A DNA stretch of 64,000 nucleotides from Anaerorudis cellulosivorans (GCF_025943985.1 NZ_JAPCWE010000011.1:43639-107638), one strand, 5' to 3'. Shown: positions 40,277-49,844, counted from the stretch's first letter. The notes: generated by a model not told the origin, from the letters alone. Made by a program: numbers and translations.

Positions 40277-40924
40277 ATGTCAGTATTAGTTGGTAAAAAA
40301 GCCCCCGTATTTTGGGCTCCGGCAGTTATAAATGGCTCGGAAATAGAGGAAAATTTTTCTCTCAATCAGTATGTGGGTAAAAAATATGTAGTTTTCTTTT
40401 TCTATCCTGCCGATTTCACTTTTGTATGTCCTACAGAAATCATCGCATTTCAGGACAAAATAGCCGAATTTGAAAAAAGAAACACCGTTGTAGTAGGTGC
40501 TTCAACCGATTCTGCCACCACTCACTGGAAATGGCTACAAACACCGCAAAATGAAGGGGGAATAAAAGGGGTAACCTATCCTTTGGTAGCCGATCATGCG
40601 TTAACCATCTCGATGCAGTACGATGTACTTGCAGGGAAATATGAAGCGGATGAATTCGGAAATCCGGTTTTCAAAGGCTCTCCTGAAGCCTATCGCGGAT
40701 TGTTCCTGATTGACAAGGAGGGGATTGTTCGCCATCAGATAGTGAACGATATGCCACTAGGGCGGAGTGTGGACGAAGTACTTCGCATGATTGACGCGCT
40801 TCAGTTTACCGAAAAATATGGCGAAGTATGCCCTGCCAACTGGCATAAAGGTGAAAAAGGACTAACGCCCACCCATGAAGGTATTGCTAGTTATCTTTCG
40901 GAAAAAGAGAAAAAAGGAAAGTAA
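40277..40924 (+). CDS. Typical 2-Cys peroxiredoxin (AhpC/Prx1 type)
   Basis: 215 residues. Seen: the peroxidatic site FYPADFTFVCPTE with Cys about 50, and the resolving cysteine in GEVCPANWHKG near residue 173. The C-terminal tail continues past the resolving Cys as in Prx1-type enzymes. It reduces hydrogen peroxide and alkyl hydroperoxides. No ahpF reductase is next to it, so the electron donor is not known. Confidence 0.92.
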   Translation: MSVLVGKKAPVFWAPAVINGSEIEENFSLNQYVGKKYVVFFFYPADFTFVCPTEIIAFQDKIAEFEKRNTVVVGASTDSATTHWKWLQTPQNEGGIKGVTYPLVADHALTISMQYDVLAGKYEADEFGNPVFKGSPEAYRGLFLIDKEGIVRHQIVNDMPLGRSVDEVLRMIDALQFTEKYGEVCPANWHKGEKGLTPTHEGIASYLSEKEKKGK

Positions 40925-40966
40925 ACAATTCTCTATCTATGCTATTTTTAACCAAAACCTCAATTT

Positions 40967-40992
40967 AAAAGCCTGCTCAAAAACAGGCTTTT
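40967..40992. terminator. Terminator between peroxiredoxin and SPT genes
   Basis: A 9-bp stem (40967-40975 with 40984-40992) with A on the left and T on the right; usable by both convergent genes. Confidence 0.8.
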
Positions 40993-41038
40993 TCCATTAT
41001 CTAACTCTTTCGAAAAAATTCAGAACAAACAGGTTGTT

Positions 41039-42259
41039 CTATTTCAAGACCTCCATTTCCTTAAATATTTTCTCAATACGTTCCACTGCATAATCAATCT
41101 GTTCAAAAGTATGAGTGGCCATGAGCGAAAAACGAATCAAAGTATCATTGGAAGAAACAGCAGGGGGCACTACCGGATTCACAAAAATGCCCTCCTCGAA
41201 AAGCATTTTTGTAATGGTGAATGTTTTTTTGTCATCCCTAATATATAAAGGGATAATAGGACTGGCGGTAGGTCCAACTTCAAAGCCTCTTTCTTTGAAC
41301 TGATCAAGCGTATAATGGGTTAAATCCCATAAACGCTTTATCCGATCGGGCTCAGACTTCAAAATATCTAAAGCAGCCGATGCGGCAGCAGTAGCCGCGG
41401 GTGTGATACTTGCACTAAAAATATAGGGACGGGCATTGTGTCTCAGATAATTAATTACCGGATATTCCCCCGCAACAAATCCTCCGATAGATGCCAGCGA
41501 TTTACTGAATGTTCCCATTATCAGATCCACCTCGTCAAGTAAACCAAAATGATCACACACTCCTTTCCCGCTATAATTGGCTCCCAATACGCCAATTCCA
41601 TGAGCCTCATCCACCATGATGTTGGCATTGTATTTTTTTGCCAGCCTTACGATTTCGGGTATATTAGCCAAATCGCCTTCCATACTAAATACTCCATCCA
41701 CCACAATTAATTTCACCTTTGTGGGGTCACAACGTTTCAGCTGCTTTTCGAGCGATATCATATCATTATGACGAAATTTGTATTTAGTAGAAAAAGAGAC
41801 TCTTTCGCCTTCAATAATGGAAGCATGATCCCTTTCATCCCACAAAATATAATCGTCGCGGCCGGTAATACATGAAATAACACCCTCATTTACAGTAAAC
41901 CCCGTTGAAAACACAAGCGCATCTTCCTTATGAACAAAATCAGCAAGTTTTTTCTCCAATTCCACGTGGATATCCAGTGTGCCATTCAAAAAACGGGAAC
42001 CCGCCATTCCTGTTCCGTATTTTTTTGTGGCTTCTATAGCTGCTTCCTTAACTTTTGGATGATTAGTCAATCCCAGATAAGCATTCGATCCAAACATGAG
42101 GACCTTTTTGCCGTTTATGATAACTTCAGTATCCTGATCACTTTCGATAACCCGAAAATAGGGATAAATGCCTTCCGCTTTGTATTTCTGCGGGGCATCG
42201 TATTTCATCATTTTTTCTCTTAACAGATTCATTCGATAATTATTAGATGTTTTTCCCAT
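41039..42259 (-). CDS. spt: Alpha-oxoamine synthase, likely serine palmitoyltransferase
   Basis: 406-residue PLP enzyme. Seen: NAYLGLTNHPKVKEAA, DERDHASIIEG, VDEAHGIGVLG and the PLP lysine in GTFSKSLASIGGFVAG. The TFSKSxASxGG form is that of serine palmitoyltransferase rather than 8-amino-7-oxononanoate synthase or 2-amino-3-ketobutyrate ligase, which usually have TFGKA. SPT condenses serine with palmitoyl-CoA in Bacteroidota sphingolipid synthesis. No bio or tdh gene is next to it. Substrate is inferred. Confidence 0.78.
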   Translation of the reverse strand: MGKTSNNYRMNLLREKMMKYDAPQKYKAEGIYPYFRVIESDQDTEVIINGKKVLMFGSNAYLGLTNHPKVKEAAIEATKKYGTGMAGSRFLNGTLDIHVELEKKLADFVHKEDALVFSTGFTVNEGVISCITGRDDYILWDERDHASIIEGERVSFSTKYKFRHNDMISLEKQLKRCDPTKVKLIVVDGVFSMEGDLANIPEIVRLAKKYNANIMVDEAHGIGVLGANYSGKGVCDHFGLLDEVDLIMGTFSKSLASIGGFVAGEYPVINYLRHNARPYIFSASITPAATAAASAALDILKSEPDRIKRLWDLTHYTLDQFKERGFEVGPTASPIIPLYIRDDKKTFTITKMLFEEGIFVNPVVPPAVSSNDTLIRFSLMATHTFEQIDYAVERIEKIFKEMEVLK

Positions 42260-42320
42260 TTTATCTATCCCAAAAATTATCTGTCATGCACGGATAGAAT
42301 TTCCATTGAAAAGCAGCATG

Positions 42321-42328
42321 CAAAGATA
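42321..42328 (-). promoter_or_regulatory. -7 element of the SPT-like gene
   Basis: Minus-strand TATCTTTG about 62 bases before the start. The remaining gap to ferritin (to 42537) shows nothing else clear. Confidence 0.5.
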
Positions 42329-42537
42329 ATAATAAATTCATATTCCGCCTTCAATTATTTTTAATTTATGGATTAAGAGTACTCATCATCAGCCAAAAGA
42401 ACAGTACGATTCTTTTACAAACGATCGTTTTTTCTCTTATATAAAACGCTTTTCAAAAAACATGCAAACATTTTTCGTATCTGTATGTTATTACAGGTAT
42501 AGTTGAATAATCAAATCATTTTAAAAACACGTCGATT

Positions 42538-43050
42538 ATGCTGAGTAATCATTTAGAAACTGCATTAAACAAACAGATTAACGCCGAATTTTGGTCGGCA
42601 TATCTTTATTTGTCCATGTCAACCCACTTTGCTTCAGAAGGACTGAATGGTGTAGCAAACTGGTTTAAAGTCCAATTTAAAGAAGAGCAAGATCATGCCT
42701 TAAGAATCATAAATTACGTAATCTCGCAAGGAGGAAGAGTGGAATTGGCTCCTATCGATAAAGTATCGACCAAATGGGAATCGTTACTGGCTGCTTTTCT
42801 TGACACGTTGGAACACGAAAAAGTAGTCACGGCACGCATTCATGAAATTGTGGCAATGGCTCGCGAAGAAAAAGATTTTGCCACCGAAAATATGCTGCAG
42901 TGGTTTGTGAATGAACAAGTAGAAGAAGAAGAAACGGCACAAAACATCATTGATGCCCTCAAATTGATTGGGGACAACGGAATGGGCATCTACATGATGG
43001 ATAAAGAACTCGGTAGGCGCACATATGTCCCTCTCTCAGACGCTAAATAA
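42538..43050 (+). CDS. ftnA: Ferritin
   Basis: 170-residue iron-storage protein. Seen: HLETALNKQINAEFWSAYLYLSMS with the ferroxidase glutamates, FKEEQDHALRIINYV, and WFVNEQVEEEETAQNII. All ferroxidase-centre ligands appear present and there is no haem-binding Met as in bacterioferritin. It oxidises and stores Fe(II) in the cytoplasm. The TraB/GumN gene follows after 32 bases. Confidence 0.95.
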   Translation: MLSNHLETALNKQINAEFWSAYLYLSMSTHFASEGLNGVANWFKVQFKEEQDHALRIINYVISQGGRVELAPIDKVSTKWESLLAAFLDTLEHEKVVTARIHEIVAMAREEKDFATENMLQWFVNEQVEEEETAQNIIDALKLIGDNGMGIYMMDKELGRRTYVPLSDAK

Positions 43051-43082
43051 ATGGGTTGATCATGCCCGAAATTCTCATGAGA

Positions 43083-43985
43083 ATGAAAAAAACCATTGGC
43101 ATTGTATTTGTAGGGCTGATTATATTGTCATGCAACAATGCTTCAAGCAAAGATTCCGGTTCGTTGCTCTGGAAAGTCTCGGGCAACGGACTGGAAAACC
43201 CTTCTTACCTTTTTGGGACTCATCACCTTATCCCCATCTCTTTTCTTGATAATATTGAGGGAATAAAAGAAGCCGTTGAATCTACCGAACAAACCATTGG
43301 AGAAATCGATTTAACCGAAATGGGCCAAATGCAACTGAAACTGATGAGCGAGGCACTCCTGCCGGAAGATATTACGTATGAATCGTTATTACATAAGGAA
43401 GATATCGTCTTGCTTGACAGTGCATTACATGAATGGTTGGGGGTCGGATTAGATCAATTGGGGCACTTGAAACCGTCCATGCTGAGCAACCTCATCTCTG
43501 TAACACTTTATAAAAAATATTATCCCAACCTCTCGGGAGAAAAAAGTATGGATGAATATTTTCAAGAAGAGGCGAGCAAACGATTTCGGCCGGTAAAAGG
43601 ATTGGAAACCGTTGACGAACAAATAGAAATACTAGTTAATTCCCAGTCGCTCACTCGACAAGCAGAATTACTCATGTGCGTAGTCAAACACCCCGACCTC
43701 CTGAAAGAGCAAATGGATAAATTGCAAGCTGCTTACCATGCATACGATTTGGAAAGTATAAGAAAACTTTACGAGGAAGATAATCCTGACGATCCTTGTC
43801 CTGCAACTCCGGAAGAAAAAGATATCTTGAATAAAAAACGTAACCAACAATGGCTGGAAAAATTACCTGCACTAATGAAAGAAAAACCGTCATTTATAGC
43901 AGTAGGTTGCGCTCATCTGGCCGGGGAAGACGGACTGATTGAGGGGTTGAGAAAATTGGGATATAAAGTGGAGCCGGTAAAATAA
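43083..43985 (+). CDS. TraB/GumN family lipoprotein
   Basis: 300 residues. Seen: a lipoprotein signal ending IILSC (Cys17), the family motif YLFGTHH near residue 37, and the C-terminal FIAVGCAHLAGEDGLIEGLR. These are the two conserved GxxH regions of TraB/GumN proteins, which are suspected metallohydrolases. The start at 43083 is set by the signal peptide. The substrate is unknown; the gene is probably cotranscribed with ferritin. Confidence 0.85.
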   Translation: MKKTIGIVFVGLIILSCNNASSKDSGSLLWKVSGNGLENPSYLFGTHHLIPISFLDNIEGIKEAVESTEQTIGEIDLTEMGQMQLKLMSEALLPEDITYESLLHKEDIVLLDSALHEWLGVGLDQLGHLKPSMLSNLISVTLYKKYYPNLSGEKSMDEYFQEEASKRFRPVKGLETVDEQIEILVNSQSLTRQAELLMCVVKHPDLLKEQMDKLQAAYHAYDLESIRKLYEEDNPDDPCPATPEEKDILNKKRNQQWLEKLPALMKEKPSFIAVGCAHLAGEDGLIEGLRKLGYKVEPVK

Positions 43986-43987
43986 AA

Positions 43988-45397
43988 TTATCGTTTTTCC
44001 AACAAAACCACATTCTCGACATGATGAGTATGCGGGAACATATCTACAGGTTGAACGCGAGTTACGCGATACTTGCCGGCTAGTAAATTCACATCGCGAG
44101 CCTGTGTAGTGGGGTTACAACTTACATATACGATATGCCGAGGTTGGGCAAAAAGAAGGGCCCGGATAACATGAGCATGCATCCCCGCGCGTGGCGGATC
44201 GGCAACAACCACATCGGGGAACCCGTGTTCAGCTATAAAATCAGGTGTGAGAATATCCTTGATATCGCCGGCAAAGAAAAAGGTATTGTCAATGCGATTC
44301 AGTCTCGAATTCTCGATAGCGTCCTCAATAGCTTCGGGTACATATTCTATCCCGATTACCTTCTTTGCACTTCGAGCCAGGAAATTAGCGATAGTTCCTG
44401 TTCCCGTATATAAATCATAAACCAATTCATCGCCTGAAAGCCGGGCAAATTCACGCACAATCGTATACAGATTATAGGCTTGTTCGCTGTTGGTCTGATA
44501 AAACGATTTTGGACCGATTTTAAATTTCAGACCCTCCATTTCTTCATAAATGCAATCGTTTCCCCTCCATGTAACAATCTTCTGATCCGTAATGGTATCA
44601 TTAGCCTTTTCATTAATAACGTAAAGCAACGACGTTATCTGAGGAAATTCATCAGCAATAAAATTCAGCAGTTTTTCGCGTTTTTCTTTATCCTCATTAA
44701 AGAAAGCCACGATCAACATAATCTCGCCAGTGGAAGTAGTGCGAATAATTAGGTTTCGCATCAGACCTTTCTGATTGCGAAGGTCAAAAAACTCATAATC
44801 GTTCTGGAGGCAAAACCGGCGAATAGTGTTTCTGATCTGATTTGAAATGTCATCTTGCAACCAACACCGCTGAATATCCAATACTTTATCGAACATTTGA
44901 GGGATATGAAATCCCAATGCTTCCCTATTAATGGAAATTTCCCCATTCTCTACCTCTTTTTTGGTAAGCCATCTTCTATTTGAAAAAGTAAATTCCAGTT
45001 TGTTGCGATAGAAAGTAGTTTTGGGAGCACCTAAAATAGGGGAAATCTCAGGCAACTCCACTTTCCCGATATGGGTGAGATTACCCTCAACCTGTTTCTG
45101 TTTGTATTTCAACTGAAGATTGTAAGGCAGCATCTGCCATTTACAACCGCCGCATATTCCAAAATGTTCACAAAAGGGCTCTACGCGATCGGGAGAATAA
45201 GTAACAAAACGCACTACTTTCCCTTCGGCATAGTTATGTTTTTTACGAGTCAACTGAATGTCCACCACATCACCGGGAACAGCATAAGGAACAAAAACAG
45301 CCATTCCGTCAACTTTAGCAATAGCCTTGCCCTCAGAAGCTACATCGGTAATCGTAACCGATTCCAACAAAGGAAGTTGTTTTTTCCTGTTCGGCAT
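43988..45397 (-). CDS. rlmD: 23S rRNA (uracil-5-)-methyltransferase RlmD type
   Basis: 469 residues; SAM-dependent m5U methyltransferase of 23S rRNA (TrmA/RlmCD family). Seen: an N-terminal TRAM domain (to about residue 66), the 4Fe-4S cysteines CEHFGICGGCKW, the SAM site LYTGTGTIANFLA, and the catalytic DPPRAGMH and VSCNPTTQARD motifs. RlmC and the dual RlmCD are alternatives; rRNA position not shown. It ends 2 bases from the TraB stop. Confidence 0.88.
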   Translation of the reverse strand: MPNRKKQLPLLESVTITDVASEGKAIAKVDGMAVFVPYAVPGDVVDIQLTRKKHNYAEGKVVRFVTYSPDRVEPFCEHFGICGGCKWQMLPYNLQLKYKQKQVEGNLTHIGKVELPEISPILGAPKTTFYRNKLEFTFSNRRWLTKKEVENGEISINREALGFHIPQMFDKVLDIQRCWLQDDISNQIRNTIRRFCLQNDYEFFDLRNQKGLMRNLIIRTTSTGEIMLIVAFFNEDKEKREKLLNFIADEFPQITSLLYVINEKANDTITDQKIVTWRGNDCIYEEMEGLKFKIGPKSFYQTNSEQAYNLYTIVREFARLSGDELVYDLYTGTGTIANFLARSAKKVIGIEYVPEAIEDAIENSRLNRIDNTFFFAGDIKDILTPDFIAEHGFPDVVVADPPRAGMHAHVIRALLFAQPRHIVYVSCNPTTQARDVNLLAGKYRVTRVQPVDMFPHTHHVENVVLLEKR

Positions 45398-45417
45398 GAA
45401 TTGTTGTTTTTAATTCA

Positions 45418-45425
45418 CAAAGATA
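45418..45425 (-). promoter_or_regulatory. -7 element of rlmD
   Basis: Minus-strand TATCTTTG, only 20 bases before the start codon, so the leader would be very short. Confidence 0.5.
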
Positions 45426-45570
45426 CACAATGTTCGCATATCATTGATTTCATCTATCCATTTCTTAAATTACATGCACCTAATTGTTAATATATATAGA
45501 ATTTTATTTATCAAGTACCCATTTCCCGCAAATTAATCATTCTCGTGAGATTTTGCAAACAATAAAAAAA

Positions 45571-45596
45571 GAGAGTGTTTATCAGAACACCCTCTC
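45571..45596 (-). terminator. Terminator of the HU gene
   Basis: A stem of about nine pairs (45571-45579 with 45586-45596, one bulge), followed by seven T on the minus strand. Confidence 0.75.
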
Positions 45597-45620
45597 CCAA
45601 TCACCGTAAAATCAGAGCAA

Positions 45621-45887
45621 TTATAATTTGGACAATTCCGAACCTGCTTTAAACTTTACAGTTTTCTTAGCAGGAATATTAATTGCTTTCTTCGTACGCG
45701 GATTGATACCTTTTCGAGCACTTCTCTCCACAACGGAAAAAGTGCCGAAGCCTACCAATACCACTTTGCCTTCTGACTTTAGTTCATTTGCAATAGCTTC
45801 TAAAGTTGCATCCAATGCTTTCTTTGAATCAACCTTGCTAAGCCCCGACTTTTGGGCAATAGCGTCAATGAGTTCCGACTTATTCAT
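45621..45887 (-). CDS. HU family DNA-binding protein
   Basis: 88 residues, single-domain nucleoid protein. Seen: MNKSELIDAIAQKSGLSK, VGFGTFSVVERSARKGINPR and the beta-arm segment with INIPAKKTVKFKAG. The start at 45887 gives the canonical N-terminus; a longer frame with nine extra residues exists. It bends and binds DNA without strong sequence preference. HU and IHF subunits cannot be told apart here, but HU is more likely. Confidence 0.93.
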   Translation of the reverse strand: MNKSELIDAIAQKSGLSKVDSKKALDATLEAIANELKSEGKVVLVGFGTFSVVERSARKGINPRTKKAINIPAKKTVKFKAGSELSKL

Positions 45888-45947
45888 GAGAAAAACGTTT
45901 AAAAAATTAAACATACATAAAGATGAGGCCTATAGCCTATTTGCCGC

Positions 45948-45955
45948 CAAATATA
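45948..45955 (-). promoter_or_regulatory. -7 element of the HU gene
   Basis: Minus-strand TATATTTG, with CTTG 20 bases upstream at 45976-45979 as a weak -33. Confidence 0.5.
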
Positions 45956-46060
45956 AAAGATAATTCAATAATAATCAAGAAAAATTGTGAAAAATGTCGG
46001 TTTTTATTAAAAATAATAGCATTCTGAGGGAAAAATTCATTTTCGAACAAAAATTATCCG

Positions 46061-46068
46061 TAATTTTG
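46061..46068 (+). promoter_or_regulatory. -7 element of the rhomboid pair
   Basis: TAATTTTG fits TAnnTTTG and lies 26 bases before the first rhomboid start. Confidence 0.45.
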
Positions 46069-46093
46069 TACTTTAACTCAAGAGATTTATAGA

Positions 46094-46855
46094 ATGAATA
46101 ATTCGTATCCGGGATTTATGGGATTTACATCCCCCGTTACCAAAAATATTATCATCATAAATGTTCTCATGTGGTTGACTCAAGTCGTCTTGCGACAAAG
46201 AGGCATAGATCTGTCCGATTTTTTAGGCCTTCACTACATAGAATCGCCCTCTTTTCGTATTTGGCAACCCGTTACCTATATGTTTATGCACGATCCCTAC
46301 TCTTTCATGCATGTATTTTCCAATATGTTTGCCGTTTTCATGTTCGGGCGAACATTAGAACATATATGGGGGTCTAAGCGTTTTCTGGGATATTATTTCA
46401 TCACCGGCATTGGTGCAGCTTTTACACAAATGCTGGTGATTTTTTTGCGTATCCGATTCGTAAAGAGCGGAATGTCTCCTGAAGCAATTTCCGAGGTATA
46501 TATTCATGGAGTCAATCTGCTGCATCAAAATATGAATTTTATAGATCCATTACAGGCTAACCTCAACCTTTTGCTGAACACGGTTACCATAGGAGCATCA
46601 GGAGCGGTGTTTGGAATTTTGCTGGCTTTCGGAGTATTGTTTCCTAATGCCGAGCTATTTATCATTCCGTTTCCTTTCCCGATTAAAGCAAAATGGTTTG
46701 TATTGGGTTACGGATTTATCGAATTATTTTTTGGAATTTCCAATTTCTCGGGGGATAATGTAGCACATTTTGCACATCTTGGAGGAATGATTTTTGGTAT
46801 CTTTGCCATACTTTATTGGAAGAAAAAAGATTGGAAAAATGGCCGATTTTATTGA
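46094..46855 (+). CDS. Rhomboid intramembrane serine protease, first copy
   Basis: 253 residues with about six membrane segments. Seen: HVFSNMFAVFMFG near residue 75 (the conserved histidine/asparagine of TM2), the catalytic serine in GASGAVFG, and the catalytic histidine in VAHFAHLGGM. The dyad is intact. It cleaves other membrane proteins within the bilayer; substrates unknown. The next rhomboid gene overlaps its end by 17 bases. Confidence 0.9.
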   Translation: MNNSYPGFMGFTSPVTKNIIIINVLMWLTQVVLRQRGIDLSDFLGLHYIESPSFRIWQPVTYMFMHDPYSFMHVFSNMFAVFMFGRTLEHIWGSKRFLGYYFITGIGAAFTQMLVIFLRIRFVKSGMSPEAISEVYIHGVNLLHQNMNFIDPLQANLNLLLNTVTIGASGAVFGILLAFGVLFPNAELFIIPFPFPIKAKWFVLGYGFIELFFGISNFSGDNVAHFAHLGGMIFGIFAILYWKKKDWKNGRFY

Positions 46856-47729
46856 AACCCTGAAATACAGATATAAAACAAGCAATGTATTGATGAAATT
46901 GATTTTTATCAACATTCTTGTTTTTCTTCTTATCAAGATTACCGGCATTTTTTTTACCCTGTTTAAAATCGGTGATTTTGATATATTCCCCTATATTGCC
47001 GTACCCTCAGAACCAACCGAATGGATAAAGCGATTTTGGACGCCGATAACCTATATGTTTGTACATGAAGGTTTTTGGCATATATTGTTCAATCTTCTTT
47101 GGTTATATTGGTTTGGACAAATTTTCATGCAATATTTTACCGGCCGCACACTGGGAAGTTTGTACATTTTAGGAGGGTTGTCCGGCGCATTACTCTACAT
47201 GATTGCATTCAACACCATTCCCTATTATATAGATATGGGGGGCGGTTGGATGATAGGCGCATCTGCAGCAGTAATGGCCATTGTAATGGCTGCTGCATTT
47301 TACAGACCCGATGTCCGCCTGAATTTATTCCTTTTGGGAAGAATCAAAATTATTTATATTGCACTGTTTGCATTTATTCTCGATTTTCTTTCTCTCGATG
47401 ATATAGCCAATCCGGGAGGTCATATTGCCCATATAGGCGGAGCTGTTGCAGGATATATCTTTGCAATCCAATATCGAAAAGGCAAAGATATAACTTCATG
47501 GATCAGTAAATTAATCGACGGACTGTCCAATCTTTTCAAAAAAAAGAAAATAAGCAACAAGAAAATGAGAGTCTCGCATCGCCGTTTTGAAAGCGACAGC
47601 GATTTCAATTATCGTAAACATAAAGAACAAGAAGAAATCGATGCTATACTCGATAAATTGAAACAATCGGGATACAGCGCATTAACGGAAGAAGAAAAAA
47701 GGAAGTTGTTCGATGTCGGCAAAAAATAA
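46839..47729 (+). CDS. Rhomboid protease, second copy with C-terminal tail
   Basis: 296 residues. Seen: TYMFVHEGFWHILFNLLWLYWFG (the TM2 H-x-L-x-N region), the serine in GASAAVMAIV, and the histidine in GHIAHIGGA. A charged tail of about 80 residues follows, ending in SALTEEEKRKLFDVGKK, which resembles the short C-terminal helix of Bacteroidota rhomboids. The start at 46839 lies inside the previous gene. Differs from the first copy, so it is not a recent duplicate. Confidence 0.88.
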   Translation: MADFIETLKYRYKTSNVLMKLIFINILVFLLIKITGIFFTLFKIGDFDIFPYIAVPSEPTEWIKRFWTPITYMFVHEGFWHILFNLLWLYWFGQIFMQYFTGRTLGSLYILGGLSGALLYMIAFNTIPYYIDMGGGWMIGASAAVMAIVMAAAFYRPDVRLNLFLLGRIKIIYIALFAFILDFLSLDDIANPGGHIAHIGGAVAGYIFAIQYRKGKDITSWISKLIDGLSNLFKKKKISNKKMRVSHRRFESDSDFNYRKHKEQEEIDAILDKLKQSGYSALTEEEKRKLFDVGKK

Positions 47730-48837
47730 GAAAATAACCTTTCGTAAAATAATTCAATATCTCGTCTTCGCAACGAATATTATTGCCATCATATTGCTCG
47801 CCTCTTCCTCCCTTGCTTGGAAGGTTTCACCATTGAAAACCAATTTCTTTTCCTACATCGGACTCGGTTTCGGCATAATATGGCTTGTCAATATCGTTTA
47901 TCTGTTTTTGTGGATACTATTTTCGAAATGGAAACTCGCTCTTATATCATTGATAGCCCTCCTGGTTTGCCATAAACCGATCCTAACTTTTTTCCCCCTT
48001 CATCTTTTCCCGAAAGAGGTGCCCCAAAAAAGTATAAAAGTGCTGACATACAACGTAGAAGGTTTCAGAGATGAAATGCAAAAAAATGCTCCTACCCATC
48101 CCATCCTCGAATATATTGCCAATACCGATGCCGATATCGTTTGTCTTCAGGAATACATGATCAGCAAAACCGGTCAATCGTTGATATCGCAACATGATGT
48201 AAATAAAATTCTCAACAAATACCCTCATCGTTCGGTTACCGGATTGGAATCATCAGGTAAATATCATATTTATGGATTAGCATGTTTCTCTAAATTCCCT
48301 ATCGTAAAGACCCACGAAATCATTTTCGATAATTCGTATAATGGTGCCGCAATTTATACTGTCGATATCGATAATTTACCTTATACGGTGGTTAACGTCC
48401 ACTTGGAATCGAACCAAATAACAACCGAAGACAAAAAACTTTACAGCGATTTTCTCCAAAATAAAGAGACAGCCAATTTAGAGGAAGTAACAACCAATAT
48501 TCGCAGTCGTTTAGGACGAGCATACCGCAAAAGGGCACATCAGGTACAAAAAATAAACAATTCCCTTGCCAAGGAAAAAACTAACGGAATTATTCTTTGC
48601 GGCGACTTCAACGATACCCCCATCTCGTATGCCTATCACCAATTGAAAGGGGATCTCGTCGATGCTTATGCTTCTACGGGTTTAGGACCGGGCATTACGT
48701 ATCACGAAGATTTTTTTCTCTTCCGCATCGACTATATCATGCACAGTAAAAACATGAAAGCCTATCGTACAAAGGTTGATAAAGTAACCTATTCCGACCA
48801 CTATCCGGTATATACTTTCCTGGAAAGGCAGAACTGA
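47713..48837 (+). CDS. Endonuclease/exonuclease/phosphatase family membrane protein
   Basis: 374 residues. Seen: three membrane segments in the first 100 residues, then an EEP domain with LTYNVEGFRDE, DIVCLQEYM (catalytic Glu), VNVHLESNQ, CGDFNDTPIS and the final SDHYPVYTFLE. EEP enzymes cleave phosphodiester bonds in DNA, lipids or nucleotides; the substrate is unknown. It overlaps the second rhomboid by 17 bases, so the three genes form one translationally coupled operon. Confidence 0.88.
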   Translation: MSAKNKKITFRKIIQYLVFATNIIAIILLASSSLAWKVSPLKTNFFSYIGLGFGIIWLVNIVYLFLWILFSKWKLALISLIALLVCHKPILTFFPLHLFPKEVPQKSIKVLTYNVEGFRDEMQKNAPTHPILEYIANTDADIVCLQEYMISKTGQSLISQHDVNKILNKYPHRSVTGLESSGKYHIYGLACFSKFPIVKTHEIIFDNSYNGAAIYTVDIDNLPYTVVNVHLESNQITTEDKKLYSDFLQNKETANLEEVTTNIRSRLGRAYRKRAHQVQKINNSLAKEKTNGIILCGDFNDTPISYAYHQLKGDLVDAYASTGLGPGITYHEDFFLFRIDYIMHSKNMKAYRTKVDKVTYSDHYPVYTFLERQN

Positions 48838-48887
48838 CAACTTTCTTGCTTGTCGATTGTTGAAATAAAGATAAACAGTTGAATCTT

Positions 48888-49253
48888 ATGTACAGCATTA
48901 GCAAACAATTTTCATTTTCTGCCGCACATTCGCTGCAAGAACTTTCACCCGAACATCCTTGCACCCGATTGCACGGCCACAATTATGTAGTAACCGTTTA
49001 TTTGAAATCGGAACAGCTGAACAAAACCGGATTTGTATGCGATTATAAAGAATTGGAAATAATCAACGAATACATCGACAGCCATTTAGATCATAAAAAT
49101 CTTAACGACATTATGTCTCCATTGAATCCGTCGGCAGAAAATCTGGCAAAAATGCTTTACGACATTTTTAAACCGGCATTCCCGCAACTTTACGCTGTCG
49201 AGGTAAGCGAAACACCCAAAACTTCTGCCATTTATGAAGTTGAAAGTGAATGA
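48888..49253 (+). CDS. queD: 6-carboxytetrahydropterin synthase
   Basis: 121 residues; converts dihydroneopterin triphosphate to 6-carboxytetrahydropterin in queuosine (preQ0) synthesis. Seen: FSFSAAHSLQ with the first zinc His, HPCTRLHGHNYVVTV with the catalytic Cys and the His pair, and the Glu near the end in VEVSETPKTSAIYE. The start at 48888 is the ATG after a non-ATG in-frame codon. It overlaps queE by 20 bases. Confidence 0.93.
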   Translation: MYSISKQFSFSAAHSLQELSPEHPCTRLHGHNYVVTVYLKSEQLNKTGFVCDYKELEIINEYIDSHLDHKNLNDIMSPLNPSAENLAKMLYDIFKPAFPQLYAVEVSETPKTSAIYEVESE

Positions 49254-49815
49254 AATATTCTATTCGCTGCAAGGCGAGGGAGCCCGCACAGGAGAGCCTT
49301 TTGTTTTCATCCGCCTTTCCGGTTGTAATCTCAATTGCAGTTTCTGCGATACCGATTATTCTTCGGGTAGCATCATGTCAGTCGAGGAAATTCTCGACAA
49401 AATTAACTCCTATGGTTGCAACCGCATCTTATGGACAGGAGGCGAACCTACCTTGCAATTAACCGACGAAATCGTTTCATTTTTTAAAGAAAAAGGATAT
49501 TGGCAAGCAATCGAAACCAACGGAACACACAGCGTTCCGTCCGGAATCGATTACATTACCTGCAGCCCTAAAGAAGACTTCGAAACTATCCGCAAACGTA
49601 TTCCCGAAGTAAACGAATTGCGTTTCCCTATGGAAGCAGGCGATCCATTACCCGACATTTCACTGTTGCCCAAAGCCGAAAAATATCTGTTAAGTCCCGT
49701 CTTCAACGGCAACATTCTTGTTCCCGAAAATGTTTCCCACTGCATCGAGCTCATCAAAGCTCATCCAACTTGGGGTTTAAGTCTGCAAATCCATAAACTC
49801 ATCGGTATCCGATGA
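49234..49815 (+). CDS. queE: 7-carboxy-7-deazaguanine synthase
   Basis: 193-residue radical-SAM enzyme that contracts the pterin ring in queuosine synthesis. Seen: EIFYSLQGEGARTG at the start, the 4Fe-4S motif CNLNCSFC near residue 31, and WTGGEPTLQ. Its overlap with queD and the shared pathway make the call firm. The other queuosine genes (queC, queF) are not in the window. Confidence 0.93.
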   Translation: MKLKVNEIFYSLQGEGARTGEPFVFIRLSGCNLNCSFCDTDYSSGSIMSVEEILDKINSYGCNRILWTGGEPTLQLTDEIVSFFKEKGYWQAIETNGTHSVPSGIDYITCSPKEDFETIRKRIPEVNELRFPMEAGDPLPDISLLPKAEKYLLSPVFNGNILVPENVSHCIELIKAHPTWGLSLQIHKLIGIR

Positions 49816-49844
49816 AATTGAAATTTCAAGATTAGGCAAAAAGA

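Noticed and set aside
45541..45550. The palindrome TCTCGTGAGA between rlmD and HU
   Set aside because: Ten bases only, not near a promoter of either gene and with no second copy; chance is likely.
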